Positions 34,108 to 43,621 are shown, counted from the first letter of the stretch. The stretch: DNA of 64,000 nt from Microbacterium phyllosphaerae (GCF_017876435.1 NZ_JAGIOA010000001.1:1302001-1366000), one strand, 5' to 3'. Notes: a model not told the origin generated them from the sequence alone. Numbers and translations: made by a program.

Positions 34108-34797
34108 CTACTTCTTCGCCCAGGTCGCCGGAGCCCACTGTGTCGCGTAGGGGAGCGGCAGACGGTGCAACTCCTCGAAGGCGAGCTCGGCCGTGATCGG
34201 GTCTTGGGCGGTGATCGCGGCGTCGAAGCGCTGCCAGCAGTCGGCGAGGAGATCCCAGTTGGGCTCACGGGAGTCGATGGTGAGCTGCACTTGGAAGGTC
34301 AGCCGAGCGACGGTCTCGACGGCGACGCCCTTGAGCACGGTGTTCGGGCACAGTCCGATCATGGTGCTGTAGATCCGGAGCGCGGCATCCATGTGCGCTC
34401 GAGCGTTCCGCGCGGTCACGGCGTCGCGTGCGTCGGCGACCACCGACAGGAGCCTGGGGATCGCCGCCGGATCGAGGGTCGGCACAGTGACGCGCACGAC
34501 ACCGCCGAGCACGACGCCGAGCGTCTGGATGTTGGCTTCGACCACCTCGGGGTGCGCGTCGACCACCTTCGTGTGCGCCTGGGGAACGATCTCGACGAGG
34601 CCGTCTCGCTGCAGGTTCATCAGCGCATCGCGGATGGGAGTGCGCGAGATGCCCAGCCACTCCTGCAGGGCGACGTCTTCGAGGTGCTCGCCCGGTTGGA
34701 AGGAGCCGTCCATGATCGCGTCGCGGATCGCGTCGTACGCCTCGTCCTTCAGCAGTCGGCGCTTGAGCTCGGGCTTCGACGATGTGGGTACGGGCAT
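34108..34797 (-). CDS. GntR family regulator (FCD-like)
   Basis: 229-aa regulator with a GntR winged helix (about residues 10-75, LQEWLGISRTPIRDALMNL) and a helical C-terminal domain of FCD type, in which several usual metal histidines are not obvious. The start at 34797 is preceded by GGAGG 5 nt away; the open frame continues to 34884 through sequence without a ribosome site. Its upstream flank contains the most AT-rich block seen locally and then a sugar-permease remnant, so it may have regulated a transporter that has since been lost. Confidence 0.82.
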   Translation of the reverse strand: MPVPTSSKPELKRRLLKDEAYDAIRDAIMDGSFQPGEHLEDVALQEWLGISRTPIRDALMNLQRDGLVEIVPQAHTKVVDAHPEVVEANIQTLGVVLGGVVRVTVPTLDPAAIPRLLSVVADARDAVTARNARAHMDAALRIYSTMIGLCPNTVLKGVAVETVARLTFQVQLTIDSREPNWDLLADCWQRFDAAITAQDPITAELAFEELHRLPLPYATQWAPATWAKK

Positions 34798-34879
34798 GAA
34801 GACCTCCGCGTCAGATGTCGTCGAGTGCGCACCGAGCGGCATCGCACACGGCGCCCGTCGACAGGACGAACGACCGCGC

Positions 34880-34916
34880 ATCAATTCTAAAGTATTAATT
34901 TTGCATATATCACTGC
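34880..34916. other. AT-rich block upstream of the GntR gene
   Basis: About 37 bp with long A/T runs (TAAAGTATTAATTTTGC and ATATAT), markedly unlike the GC-rich surroundings. On the minus strand it holds a TAGAAT -10-like hexamer, so it probably contains the GntR promoter. It may also mark a foreign or deletion junction. The whole gap 34798-35288 has no intact gene. Confidence 0.45.
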
Positions 34917-35007
34917 GTGGTCAGACGGGCAGAGCGCTCGCCGCGGGAGCCTTCGATTCTCCGACAACCCAGACGAAGTCCGGGGGCCGACCGTTCATCG
35001 CACGCCG

Positions 35008-35121
35008 CACTTCGGCAAGATCGCGGCCGCGTCGTTCATCGGCGTGATCCCGGTCTTCGCCGCCGCGGTGTTCTTCCAGCGCTGGCTCGTCGGCGGTCTG
35101 ACGACGGGCGCAGTGCGCTGA
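35008..35121 (+). pseudogene. C-terminal remnant of a sugar ABC permease
   Basis: 38 codons read HFGKIAAASFIGVIPVFAAA and then VFFQRWLVGGLTTGAVR before TGA. This is the standard last helix and tail of MalG-type CUT1 permeases; compare the intact permease here, which ends LNQQVMKGLTAGSVKG. The same frame upstream (34921-35007) does not continue as a permease, and no start is present. The rest of the transporter has been deleted. Neighbouring GntR and LuxR regulators may be what is left of a lost carbohydrate locus. Confidence 0.7.
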
Positions 35122-35288
35122 GACACCGGGAGATCGCGCTCAGCGTCATGATGGCCTGGGGCGTGGGGAAGCAGCTCTAGGATTGCGATTGTCCGCCGTC
35201 GCAGCACGCGGATGCAGGTCGGAAGCCCGGTGTTGGGGAACACCCCTCGAGTCCTGGTGATCATCGAGCTCGATGCCGGGAGGCCATC

Positions 35289-36884
35289 TTGAACGATGCA
35301 ACCGACGCCCCTTCGGTCGGACGCATTTCCCCACTGCACGCTCTGGAGCAGGCGATCGAAGCTGCCGACTGGCCGGCTGCCACGAGTGCCGTGCGCGACG
35401 GATGGTTCGTGCTCGCAGGCCCCGACGCGGCGGATGCCGCCCGTGAGCTCCTCGACCGAGTTCCGCCAAGTGCATTGCGCGGCGAGCCGCTGCTCGCGAT
35501 GGAGTTCGGCATCCTGCTGAACCAGACGCGATTCCACCGGCTCCGGGCGCTGAGGTACTTCATCATGGCGGTCCGGGCGGCGAGGTCGGGGCGCAACACC
35601 GAGCTCAACCCCGTCGATCGCCTGATGATCCGCTCGTCCGAGTCGGCCGCGTTCCGCCTGCTCGGCCGCACGAATCTGTCAGTGAACGCAGCACGGGCCG
35701 CGATGGAGCTCGCCCACGCCCTGAGCGACGACGATCGCGCGTCGATCACCGAGCTGCCTCGGATCTTCGCCGTGCTCGGCGTCTCGTTCCACCACGGCGG
35801 TCTCACGAGCGAGGCCTTGCACGCGGCAGCCCTCGGGCTGGCCGAAGCGCCCACGACCGCGCCGTCGAACGGCATGGGAGCGCTGGCGCTGCTGTGCGGC
35901 ATCCATGCTCTGCGCGGAGACCTCGCCCATGCTCGGGAACACCTGGAGTACGCCCGCACAGGCCCGTGGTCCGACACGCAGCGCAACTCCTATTCCGGTG
36001 TCTTCTACCGGCTCGCAGAGGCGGCGATCGCGCTCGAGGGCTTCGACGCGCAGACGGCGCGGAGTCAGCTCGATCGTCTCCTCGCCACCACGACGGGACG
36101 GCACGCGAACGAGCACTGGACGACGATCGTCGAGACGCAGGCTCTGACCGCGCTCGTCGAGGGACACCCCGGACGCGGTCTGGCGGAGCTCGACGAGATG
36201 GTGGAGTTCCGAGGCGCCGAGGGATCGCACCGGGCCAGGGCGCGTCTCGCACGCATCCGCTCGCTGCTGCAGCTCGCGCTCGGCAATCCGGACGGAGCCG
36301 CCGGCGTCCTCAAGCGCGACGTTCCCGACGAGGCCACCGCCCGGATCGAGCGCGCGCGGATCGCCCTGTCGCTCGGTCAGACCGGGACAGCCCTCACCGA
36401 GCTGCGTGCGATCGCGGCCGAGCACCTCTCGACCAGGCAGTCGGCCGAGGCGGCCGCGATCGACGCGGCCGTGCTGCTGCGGATCTCGCCGACGCCGCGG
36501 CGGGCCGGTGTCGTGCAAAGGCTGGGGGCACTCCTCGATCGATCACAGCTGCGTCTTCCTCTCGCTCTGCTCCCGCCCTCTGATCTTGAGCGCGTGCTCG
36601 AGGCTCTGGGCGAGGCGGGGTTCGCCCACGTGGCGTCCGACTCCTCCCTCCGCTCTCTGCTCCCGGACGTCGAGCCGGGTGGGATGCTCAGCAGGCGCGA
36701 GCTCGCCGTGCTCGCGCAGCTCGTGCACACGGCGTCGATCTCCGAGATCGCTGCGGCGTTGGTCGTGTCGTCGAACACCGTGAAGTCGCAGGTGCGCAGC
36801 ATCTATCGCAAGCTCGGGGTCTCGAACCGCGAGGATGCGATCGCGGTCGCCCTCGAACGCCATCTCCTGGCCCCTTCGGAGTGA
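35289..36884 (+). CDS. LuxR family regulator with a helical-repeat sensor region
   Basis: 531-aa regulator. The C-terminal LuxR helix-turn-helix is unmistakable (about residues 463-528, LSRRELAVLAQLV to NTVKSQVRSIYRKLGVSN). The preceding ~450 residues form alpha-helical repeats, rich in Ala and Leu, of TPR/MalT type, but no P-loop ATPase is seen, so it is shorter than LAL regulators. It starts at TTG 35289 with GGGAGG 5 nt upstream. It lies just before the giant surface-protein gene in the same direction, whose upstream region carries a 13-bp palindrome; regulation of that gene is plausible. Confidence 0.87.
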   Translation: MNDATDAPSVGRISPLHALEQAIEAADWPAATSAVRDGWFVLAGPDAADAARELLDRVPPSALRGEPLLAMEFGILLNQTRFHRLRALRYFIMAVRAARSGRNTELNPVDRLMIRSSESAAFRLLGRTNLSVNAARAAMELAHALSDDDRASITELPRIFAVLGVSFHHGGLTSEALHAAALGLAEAPTTAPSNGMGALALLCGIHALRGDLAHAREHLEYARTGPWSDTQRNSYSGVFYRLAEAAIALEGFDAQTARSQLDRLLATTTGRHANEHWTTIVETQALTALVEGHPGRGLAELDEMVEFRGAEGSHRARARLARIRSLLQLALGNPDGAAGVLKRDVPDEATARIERARIALSLGQTGTALTELRAIAAEHLSTRQSAEAAAIDAAVLLRISPTPRRAGVVQRLGALLDRSQLRLPLALLPPSDLERVLEALGEAGFAHVASDSSLRSLLPDVEPGGMLSRRELAVLAQLVHTASISEIAAALVVSSNTVKSQVRSIYRKLGVSNREDAIAVALERHLLAPSE

Positions 36885-36939
36885 TCGTCCCCTCGCTGCA
36901 CAGGGCCGCGCGCTGCCCGGGGTGAAAGCGGGGTGAAAA

Positions 36940-36961
36940 CCGATATTTCGGAGTATCTCCG
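36940..36961. promoter_or_regulatory. Palindrome and shared motif before the giant surface protein gene
   Basis: CCGATATT (36940-36947, the reverse of AATATCGG) is followed by the perfect palindrome CGGAG-TAT-CTCCG (36949-36961). The same 8-mer recurs before the genes at 42872 and 43622, so this may be the binding site of a regulator of the surface cluster. Confidence 0.45.
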
Positions 36962-37029
36962 CCGATAACGTTTCGCCCGGGGGAGGTGCGGTCCGCGCGC
37001 CCCGAGCAGCATCGAGAGGGGACACGGCC

Positions 37030-40000
37030 GTGGCCGAATCAGTCATCCGCCGCGCGCAGCGGCAGCGCAGGAAGAGGCGCGACCTCTCCATCGAGGGAGT
37101 TCGTCGTCGCACCGGATGGGTGGGACTCCTCGCCGCTCTGATCGTCGCCTTCGCGACCCTGACACCCGCTCCCGCGATGGCCGCGGCGACAGCGATCACC
37201 CTGACTTCGGCGGCTGCCACCGCGAAGAGCGGCACCGCGACCACGTTCACCATGACGGTGAGCTGCAGCACCGACGGCGGCTGCACGAACTCGACGGTGA
37301 CGATCCCCACCACCACGATCACCGGGACCCCCTCGATCACCGATTTCGGTCCGTGGATCGGGAACAGCTCGTGCGCGGGCGTCACCAAGACCGTGACGGC
37401 GGGGCAAGTGGTGTTCACCTACGGCACCCTGCCGACCGGTTCGAAGCAGTGCACCTTCACGGTCACGGCCCCCGAGTACAAGACGCTGAACAACACCGTC
37501 GCCACGATCACACCGACCCTCGCCAGCTCCAACTCCGACTCGAGCACGGCGACGCCGCTGACCCACACCATCACGGCCGGTTACAACGTGAGCCTCACCA
37601 ACGGCACCCCGGCCCGAGTCATCTCCGGCTTGCCCTTCGAGTACACGGTCACCCTGTACTGCGGTCTCAACGGTGCATACACGGGCGACATCGGGGTCTC
37701 GGCCATCAGGATGTCCAGCACGCTCCCCAGCAACTTCGAGTACCAGTCCTACCGCCTGCGCACCGGTGTCCCCGGCACGGTCTCGTACGACCCGGCGACG
37801 CGGGTCTTCTCGTACTCCGACCCCACAGGCACCGCCTGCGGAAACCCGCCGCTGAACAACGGCAACATGATCACCATCTACGTGTCGGGCAAGGCGGCGA
37901 CGAACGGCGTGCCGAACCCTGTGGGAAGCCAGGTCTGCAACTCGTCGACCGCGTCGTGGACGTACATCGACGGCACCCCCGGATCGGCCACGTCAACGCG
38001 CGTGTGCAGCCCGGTCATCACGCTGGCGACCACCGTCGCCAAATCGACGACCGCCCCCTCGACCATGAGCAACATCGGGTACTTCACCGCGGCCGACGCC
38101 GGCACTCGCGCCTCGCACACCTACCCGGGCGACTGGGACCGCACCGGAGCGTCCGCCTACTACGACATCACGATGAACACTGTGCCTGCGACGACGAACG
38201 CAGGAGTGTCCTACGACATCGAGGACCCTATGCCGTGTCTCACGAACGGGGCGAACAACAACTACTCGTCCAACGCCGTGGGGGCCTACTGTCAGAACCC
38301 CGGCTTCGTCCCCACGCTCGTCGTCCCGTTCGGGTTCACCGTGACGACCGCAGACGCGATCACCGTGATCCGCACCGACGGATCCAGCGCCAGCATTCCC
38401 TACACGGCGGGCCGAGGGTGGGTCGTCCCGACGACCCCCGCGGTCGCTCAGATCGACGTCCCGCCGTTCGCGGCGCAGGGCACGAACACCGCGGCGACCA
38501 TGAGACTGCGCATCCTCGGCTACGCCGCGAGCGGTGTGCCCGCACCTGCGGTGCTGACGAACCAGGTGTCGTCGACGCCGTATCTGTCGGAGGATCTCAG
38601 CACCCCGATCGTCGCCGCGCAGAAGGCGACCTCGCGCCTCCAGGTGGAGATGCCCCCGGCGAACGACGCCGCCTTCATCTACCCCGGGCTGACGACGTCT
38701 CAGGTCGGAGCGACCTGCAACGCGACCGTCAGTCTGAACAGCAGCACCAACGGCGCGTACAGCAACCGCATCGAGATGCCGACGGCTCCCTCCAACGCGG
38801 TGTACATCGACTACCTGGCGCCCGCGGGCGCAGTGACGGTGACTCCGGCGACGACGGCCTTCAGCTTCGCTTCTCTCAACCCGAACGGCAGTGGCGGCAA
38901 GACACACACGTCGTCGGCGGTCGCTCCGACCACGACCCAGAACTACAACGGCACCGGGCGAACCCTCGTGCGATGGACCATTCCCGCAGGTGTCGTGACG
39001 GTCCCCGGGTACTACAACATCCGATCCGCCACGACGCTCTCCACGCTCGCTCTGGAGCCCGGATGCGCGGGGACCTACACGAGCGACATCACGGTCGGCT
39101 ACGGTGCGCCGATCGCCCAGTGCTACTTCAACAACTACGTGAGCGCGCACATCGAACCGGCGCCGATGTACCCGTTCGGCACGGCAGACCTGCGTGCGAA
39201 CGCCTCACCCATCGCGAACAACTACTGCGGCTACTCGAGCAACATCCAGATCGCCGCGATCAACCCCGGGTTCACGGTCGACAAGACCGTGCAGGGCAAT
39301 CTCGACGCCGCGCCGATCGGCGGCGGAGGCACCGGTCATGTGAGCGTCGACGGGGGACAGGCGTCCTACACGGTCACGTTCAAGAACACGGGCGAGTCGA
39401 CCCTGGCGAACCCGGTCATGTACGACCTGCTGCCCCGCATCGGAGACACCCGCGCATCGTCGACGGCACCGCGCGGATCGCAGTTCGCCGTGACGCTGAC
39501 CGACATCGACGCGCTTCCCACCGGACTGACCGTCGCGTACTCGCGGGCCACGAACCCGTGCCGACCCGAAGTGCTGACCCCGAACGCGGGATGCGTCGAC
39601 GACTGGACCACCACGGCACCGGGCTCGCTTGCGAGCGTCACCGCTCTCAAGTTCGTCTACAGCGGCAACATCCGCGTCGGCTCGAGCTTCTCGGCGACCT
39701 ACTCGGTGAGCACGCCGGCGTCGGCCGCGGGCAACGTCGCCTGGAACAGCATCGGCACGAACGTCACGGCCGGTGATGCTCTCGTCGGCAAGGCCGAGTC
39801 ATCCCTCACCGGGCTCCAGGCGCAGAGCGCGCATCCCGCCATCACGAAGACCGCGGACCGCACGACGGTGGATGCCGTCGGGCAGCCCGTCGTCTTCACC
39901 TTCACGGTGACGAACAACACCGCGGTGACGCTGAGCGACGTGCGGGTCACCGACGCGCTGCTGAACTCGGCAATGTCGAGCGTCGCGCCGACGCCGGTGT

Positions 40001-42780
40001 GCTCGTCGCTCACGACACCGGCCGGTACGTGCTCGGGCGCATCGACGACTCTCGCAGCCGGTCAGTCGGCGGTCTTCACCGCGACATATGTCACGACGCA
40101 GGCAGACCTCGACCACGGTTCGGTCTCGGACCAGGCCACCGCCACGGGAACGCCGCCGACGGGACCCGCTCTCAGCAACAGCACGGGCGTCGTGAAGGTG
40201 ACCGCCGCGCAGAACGGAGCGCTGACACTGTCGAAGACCGCGGAACAGGCGACGGTCGACTCGGTGGGCGATGTGATCGACTACATCTTCGCCGTGACCA
40301 ACTCGGGCAATGTGACACTGCGGAGCCTCGCGATCGATGAGACGGGCTTCAGTGGCAGCGGCTCGCTGTCGGCGATCTCGTGCCCGACCGCGCCGCTGGC
40401 GCCCGGCGCATCCGCCGAGTGCACGGCCTCGTATCCGGTGACTCAGGCGGATCTCACGGCAGGCTCGATCGAGAACACCGCGACCGCCTCGGCAAAGGAC
40501 CCGGCAGGCGCATCCGTCGCGTCGCCCACCTCGACCGCGACCGTCGAGGTCGACCAGGTCGCCTCGCTCGGTCTCGTGAAGTCCGCGTCGCCCTCGGGTG
40601 CCGCGGCGTACGATGCGGGGCAGGAGATCACCTACTCGTTCGTCGTGACCAACACCGGCAACGTGCCGGTGACCGACATCACCGTCGACGAGATGGCCTT
40701 CACCGGGTCCGATGCGCTGTCTGCGATCGACTGCCCTGCAGATGCGCTGGCGCCGACCGAGCAGGTCACCTGCACGGCGACCTACACACTCACCCAGGAC
40801 GACGTCGATGCCGGGTCGCTCACCAACACGGCCCAAGCGTCGGGGAGCGGCCCCGATGGCGCAGTCACTTCGGAGGAGTCGACCGTCCGCACCCCGCAGG
40901 TGGCCGACGCGAGCCTGACCTTGACGAAGACCGCGAGCACGGGGTTCGTGAACGCGGCAGGCGACGTCGTGACCTACACGTTCACCGTGCGCAACGGCGG
41001 CAACGTCACGCTCCATGACGTCGACGTCGAGGAGACCGGCTTCAGCGGCAGCGGCGGCACTCCGGTCGTCTCCTGCCCGTCCGACAGCCTCGCGCCCGGA
41101 CAGCAGCTCGTGTGCTCGGCCGACTACACGGTCACGCAGGCCGACATGAACGACGGCGGGCTCGAGAACACCGCTCGCGCGATCGCGCTCGACACCGCCG
41201 ATGAGACGGTCGAGTCGGAGGAGTCGACCGCTCGGGTCGTCGCGAACGCCGCGCCCGCGCTCTCGGTGGTGAAGACGGCCGATGTCACCTCGTACAGCGA
41301 GGTCGGCGACGCGATGACCTTCTCGTTCCTGGTCACGAACACCGGCAACGTCGTGGTCGAGAACATGGAGATCGCCGAGCGTGTCTTCACCGGGTCGGGA
41401 GCCCTGAGCAGCATCGCCTGCCCGGTGTCCGAGCTCGCGCCGGCGGAGTCCACCACCTGCACCTCGGACTACGAGGTGACCCAGGCGGACGTCGATCGCG
41501 GATCGATCGCCAACACGGCGGCGGCCTCGGCCGAGACCGGAGCGGGCGGCGCGGTTCTCTCCGACCCATCGACCGTGACTGTGGCAGCGGCTCAGGCGCC
41601 CGAGCTCATCCTCGAGAAGACGGTCGCACCACAGGACGCGGATGCGGCGGGCGACGAGGTCGTCTACAGCTTCCACGTCACGAACTCGGGCAACGTCACC
41701 CTGACGGGGCTTGCGATCGCCGAGACGGCGTTCTCCGGGACGGGTGCTCTGGTGACCCCGGACTGCGGAGCGACCCTCGCTCCGGGCGAGGACGCGACCT
41801 GCGACGTCAGGTATGCGCTGACTCAGGCGGACGTCGACGCGGGGGAGATCTCGAACACCGCGACGGCCACGGCATCCGGCTCGGGTGCGGACGTGAGCTC
41901 GGAGGAATCGACAGCGCTCGTCGCCGTCGAGCGCCAGCCGGAGCTCTCGCTGGTGAAGTCGGCCGACGTCGCCGATCCGGAGGACATCCGGGCGGGCGAT
42001 GTGATCACGTACTCGTTCGTGGTCACGAACGCCGGGAACGTCACGGTCTCCGATGCTCAGGTGGTCGAGGGAACGTTCACCGGAACGGGTGATCTGGGCG
42101 ACCTGACGTGCGAGAGCGACGATCCGCTCGCACCCGGCGACCAGCTGATCTGCTCGCTCGACTACACCGTGACGCAGGACGACGTGGATGCCGGCGAGCT
42201 GGCGAACACGGCGACCGTGACCGGATCAGGGCCCGAGGGCACCGAGCCGCCGACCTCGACGCCCTCGACCGTCGAGCTGCCGGCGCCGGCGAACCCGAGC
42301 CTCTCGCTCGCGAAGAGCACCGACGCCACCACGGTGAGCGAGGCGGGTCAGATCGTGAGCTACACGTTCACGATCACGAACACGGGCAACACCACGGCAC
42401 GGGCGGTGACGGTGAGCGAGGACTCCTTCACCGGTCACGGTGACGACCCCGTGGTCGCGTGCCCGACGGATGAGGTGCTGCTTCCCGGGGAGGTCGTGGT
42501 CTGCTCCGCGACATACACAGTGACCGCGGCAGACCTCGACGGCAGCGCTCTGATCAACACGGCGAGTGCCAAGAGCATCGCCCCCGACGGCACGGCGGTC
42601 TCGTCGGATCCGTCGACGGCGCGGATCGATGACGTGGTCACGGCCGAATCGCCCGAGGGGGCAGGGCTCGCGGTCACGGGCGGCACGCTCGCGTGGGGGG
42701 CCGCGATCCTCGCGCTCTGCCTGCTCATCGCGGGTGGCGCCCTCGTCGCGGTGCGGCGTCGCCGGCAGGTTCAGGACTGA
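37030..42780 (+). CDS. Giant LAxTG-anchored surface protein with DUF11-type repeats
   Basis: 1916-aa secreted protein. A long basic N-region precedes a signal peptide ending near AMAAA (~residue 52). Residues ~55-740 form Thr/Ser-rich beta domains with many cysteines (for example SCSTDGGC, YCGLNG, MPCLTNG). Two divergent DUF11 domains follow (~740-1050) and then seven close repeats (~1061-1868). The C-terminus is a cell-wall sorting signal: LAVTG at 1880-1884, a hydrophobic helix and RRRR, recognised by class E sortase. It starts at GTG 37030 with AGGGGA upstream. It probably projects from the wall as an adhesin or stalk; no binding partner is known. Confidence 0.88.
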   Translation: MAESVIRRAQRQRRKRRDLSIEGVRRRTGWVGLLAALIVAFATLTPAPAMAAATAITLTSAAATAKSGTATTFTMTVSCSTDGGCTNSTVTIPTTTITGTPSITDFGPWIGNSSCAGVTKTVTAGQVVFTYGTLPTGSKQCTFTVTAPEYKTLNNTVATITPTLASSNSDSSTATPLTHTITAGYNVSLTNGTPARVISGLPFEYTVTLYCGLNGAYTGDIGVSAIRMSSTLPSNFEYQSYRLRTGVPGTVSYDPATRVFSYSDPTGTACGNPPLNNGNMITIYVSGKAATNGVPNPVGSQVCNSSTASWTYIDGTPGSATSTRVCSPVITLATTVAKSTTAPSTMSNIGYFTAADAGTRASHTYPGDWDRTGASAYYDITMNTVPATTNAGVSYDIEDPMPCLTNGANNNYSSNAVGAYCQNPGFVPTLVVPFGFTVTTADAITVIRTDGSSASIPYTAGRGWVVPTTPAVAQIDVPPFAAQGTNTAATMRLRILGYAASGVPAPAVLTNQVSSTPYLSEDLSTPIVAAQKATSRLQVEMPPANDAAFIYPGLTTSQVGATCNATVSLNSSTNGAYSNRIEMPTAPSNAVYIDYLAPAGAVTVTPATTAFSFASLNPNGSGGKTHTSSAVAPTTTQNYNGTGRTLVRWTIPAGVVTVPGYYNIRSATTLSTLALEPGCAGTYTSDITVGYGAPIAQCYFNNYVSAHIEPAPMYPFGTADLRANASPIANNYCGYSSNIQIAAINPGFTVDKTVQGNLDAAPIGGGGTGHVSVDGGQASYTVTFKNTGESTLANPVMYDLLPRIGDTRASSTAPRGSQFAVTLTDIDALPTGLTVAYSRATNPCRPEVLTPNAGCVDDWTTTAPGSLASVTALKFVYSGNIRVGSSFSATYSVSTPASAAGNVAWNSIGTNVTAGDALVGKAESSLTGLQAQSAHPAITKTADRTTVDAVGQPVVFTFTVTNNTAVTLSDVRVTDALLNSAMSSVAPTPVCSSLTTPAGTCSGASTTLAAGQSAVFTATYVTTQADLDHGSVSDQATATGTPPTGPALSNSTGVVKVTAAQNGALTLSKTAEQATVDSVGDVIDYIFAVTNSGNVTLRSLAIDETGFSGSGSLSAISCPTAPLAPGASAECTASYPVTQADLTAGSIENTATASAKDPAGASVASPTSTATVEVDQVASLGLVKSASPSGAAAYDAGQEITYSFVVTNTGNVPVTDITVDEMAFTGSDALSAIDCPADALAPTEQVTCTATYTLTQDDVDAGSLTNTAQASGSGPDGAVTSEESTVRTPQVADASLTLTKTASTGFVNAAGDVVTYTFTVRNGGNVTLHDVDVEETGFSGSGGTPVVSCPSDSLAPGQQLVCSADYTVTQADMNDGGLENTARAIALDTADETVESEESTARVVANAAPALSVVKTADVTSYSEVGDAMTFSFLVTNTGNVVVENMEIAERVFTGSGALSSIACPVSELAPAESTTCTSDYEVTQADVDRGSIANTAAASAETGAGGAVLSDPSTVTVAAAQAPELILEKTVAPQDADAAGDEVVYSFHVTNSGNVTLTGLAIAETAFSGTGALVTPDCGATLAPGEDATCDVRYALTQADVDAGEISNTATATASGSGADVSSEESTALVAVERQPELSLVKSADVADPEDIRAGDVITYSFVVTNAGNVTVSDAQVVEGTFTGTGDLGDLTCESDDPLAPGDQLICSLDYTVTQDDVDAGELANTATVTGSGPEGTEPPTSTPSTVELPAPANPSLSLAKSTDATTVSEAGQIVSYTFTITNTGNTTARAVTVSEDSFTGHGDDPVVACPTDEVLLPGEVVVCSATYTVTAADLDGSALINTASAKSIAPDGTAVSSDPSTARIDDVVTAESPEGAGLAVTGGTLAWGAAILALCLLIAGGALVAVRRRRQVQD
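40210..42635 (+). repeat. Seven tandem ~348-bp DUF11-type repeats
   Basis: Units begin near 40210, 40558, 40906, 41254, 41599, 41935 and 42292. Each encodes about 115 residues with (L)xLxKTA-V, a YSFxVTNTGNVT core, a SGxGxLSxxxCP turn and C-T-ASYxVTQADxDxGxIxNTAxA. Every unit keeps a cysteine pair about 14 residues apart, a likely disulfide. Copies are diverged at DNA level, so the array looks old but could still recombine. Confidence 0.85.
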
Positions 42781-42799
42781 CCCGAAGCGGCCTGAGCGG

Positions 42800-42831
42800 A
42801 AGTCCCCCGGTCGACACCGACCGGGGGACTT
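42800..42831 (+). terminator. Terminator after the giant surface protein gene
   Basis: Perfect 14-bp arms AAGTCCCCCGGTCG (42800-42813) and its complement (42818-42831) around ACAC, 20 nt after the stop codon. There is no long T-run, as is common in actinobacteria. Confidence 0.85.
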
Positions 42832-42871
42832 GCGTGTGCCGTGGATGCTTTCGCAGCCGTAATATCGGTGT

Positions 42872-43462
42872 ATGCAGACCTCCGCCGACGAGGCCCCCGA
42901 CCGTCGCGGAGCGCCGAGCACCAGGGCGTACCTCCAGGTCGCGGCGTTCTCGGCCGTCCAGGCCGTGATCGTGATCGCGATCGCACCGATCACCCCGCAC
43001 ATCGCCGCGTGGTTCCCGCCGGCGTACGCGCTTGTCGCCGGGGTGCAGACCCTGATGATCTTCGCGGCTCGGAGGTTCACCGGCATCGGCTGGGGAGCGA
43101 CGCTGGCGGCCGGTCTGACCGCGCTCGTCTGCGGCCCCTTCACAGCGATCGGGTGGCTTCTGGCCGTGCCGCTCATGGCGGCGGGCGCTCTGTTCGACAT
43201 CGCCCTGACGGTGGCGCGACGCCGGGCATGGAGTGAGCGCAAGGATGCTGTCGTCGTGGGACTGGTCGTCGGCACCGCCCTGTTCGTCGTCTCCCTGCCC
43301 GTGATGTCTCTCGACCATCTCGGCCCTGTCGTCGTCGCCCTGACGCTGCTCGCGCGGATCGTCGCATCCTGGGCCGGCGCATTCCTCTCCGCACGTCTGG
43401 TCGCGCGTCTCGAACGCGTGGGAGTCTCGCGCACCGCGCCGGCGCCCGCACAGACGCGGTGA
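42872..43462 (+). CDS. ECF-transporter S-component-like membrane protein
   Basis: 196-aa integral membrane protein with about five helices and a charged cytoplasmic C-tail. The hydrophobic pattern and size resemble YkoE-like S components of ECF vitamin transporters, but no energy-coupling ATPase or T subunit gene is adjacent, so the substrate is unknown. The mRNA is predicted leaderless: TAATAT (42860-42865) is 6 nt before the ATG, overlapping the AATATCGG motif also found before the two flanking surface-protein genes. Confidence 0.6.
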   Translation: MQTSADEAPDRRGAPSTRAYLQVAAFSAVQAVIVIAIAPITPHIAAWFPPAYALVAGVQTLMIFAARRFTGIGWGATLAAGLTALVCGPFTAIGWLLAVPLMAAGALFDIALTVARRRAWSERKDAVVVGLVVGTALFVVSLPVMSLDHLGPVVVALTLLARIVASWAGAFLSARLVARLERVGVSRTAPAPAQTR

Positions 43463-43470
43463 CGTAGCGG

Positions 43471-43504
43471 GTCCACGACGCCGCGCGAGCACCCCCTCGT
43501 GGAC
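43471..43504 (+). terminator. Candidate hairpin after the ECF-S-like gene
   Basis: GTCCACGA (43471-43478) pairs with TCGTGGAC (43497-43504) around an 18-nt loop, 9 nt after the stop codon. It is moderately convincing as a terminator. Confidence 0.45.
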
Positions 43505-43515
43505 GACGCAGTACT

Positions 43516-43536
43516 GGAATATCGGCACTGTATTCC
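43516..43536. promoter_or_regulatory. GGAATA/TATTCC inverted repeat with AATATCGG
   Basis: Perfect 6-bp arms (43516-43521 and 43531-43536) with a 9-nt spacer; the left arm overlaps AATATCGG (43518-43525). It lies about 85 nt before the surface-protein start and is a candidate operator shared within the cluster. Confidence 0.45.
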
Positions 43537-43621
43537 GGTAATCGCGTAATCATCCGGCCTTTCTCTGATCTCTTAGATGAGTCGCGACTGGGAGCGACTC
43601 GAAATCGGACTGGGGATGACG

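Noticed and set aside
40210..42635. Possible CRISPR-like periodicity
   Set aside because: The ~348-bp period comes from protein repeats with diverged DNA; there are no short identical repeats with unique spacers.
43577..43621. Upstream starts ATG 43577 and ATG 43616 for the LALTG protein
   Set aside because: Neither has a well-spaced ribosome site; GGGG 6 nt before ATG 43622 fits better, although 43577 or 43616 cannot be excluded.
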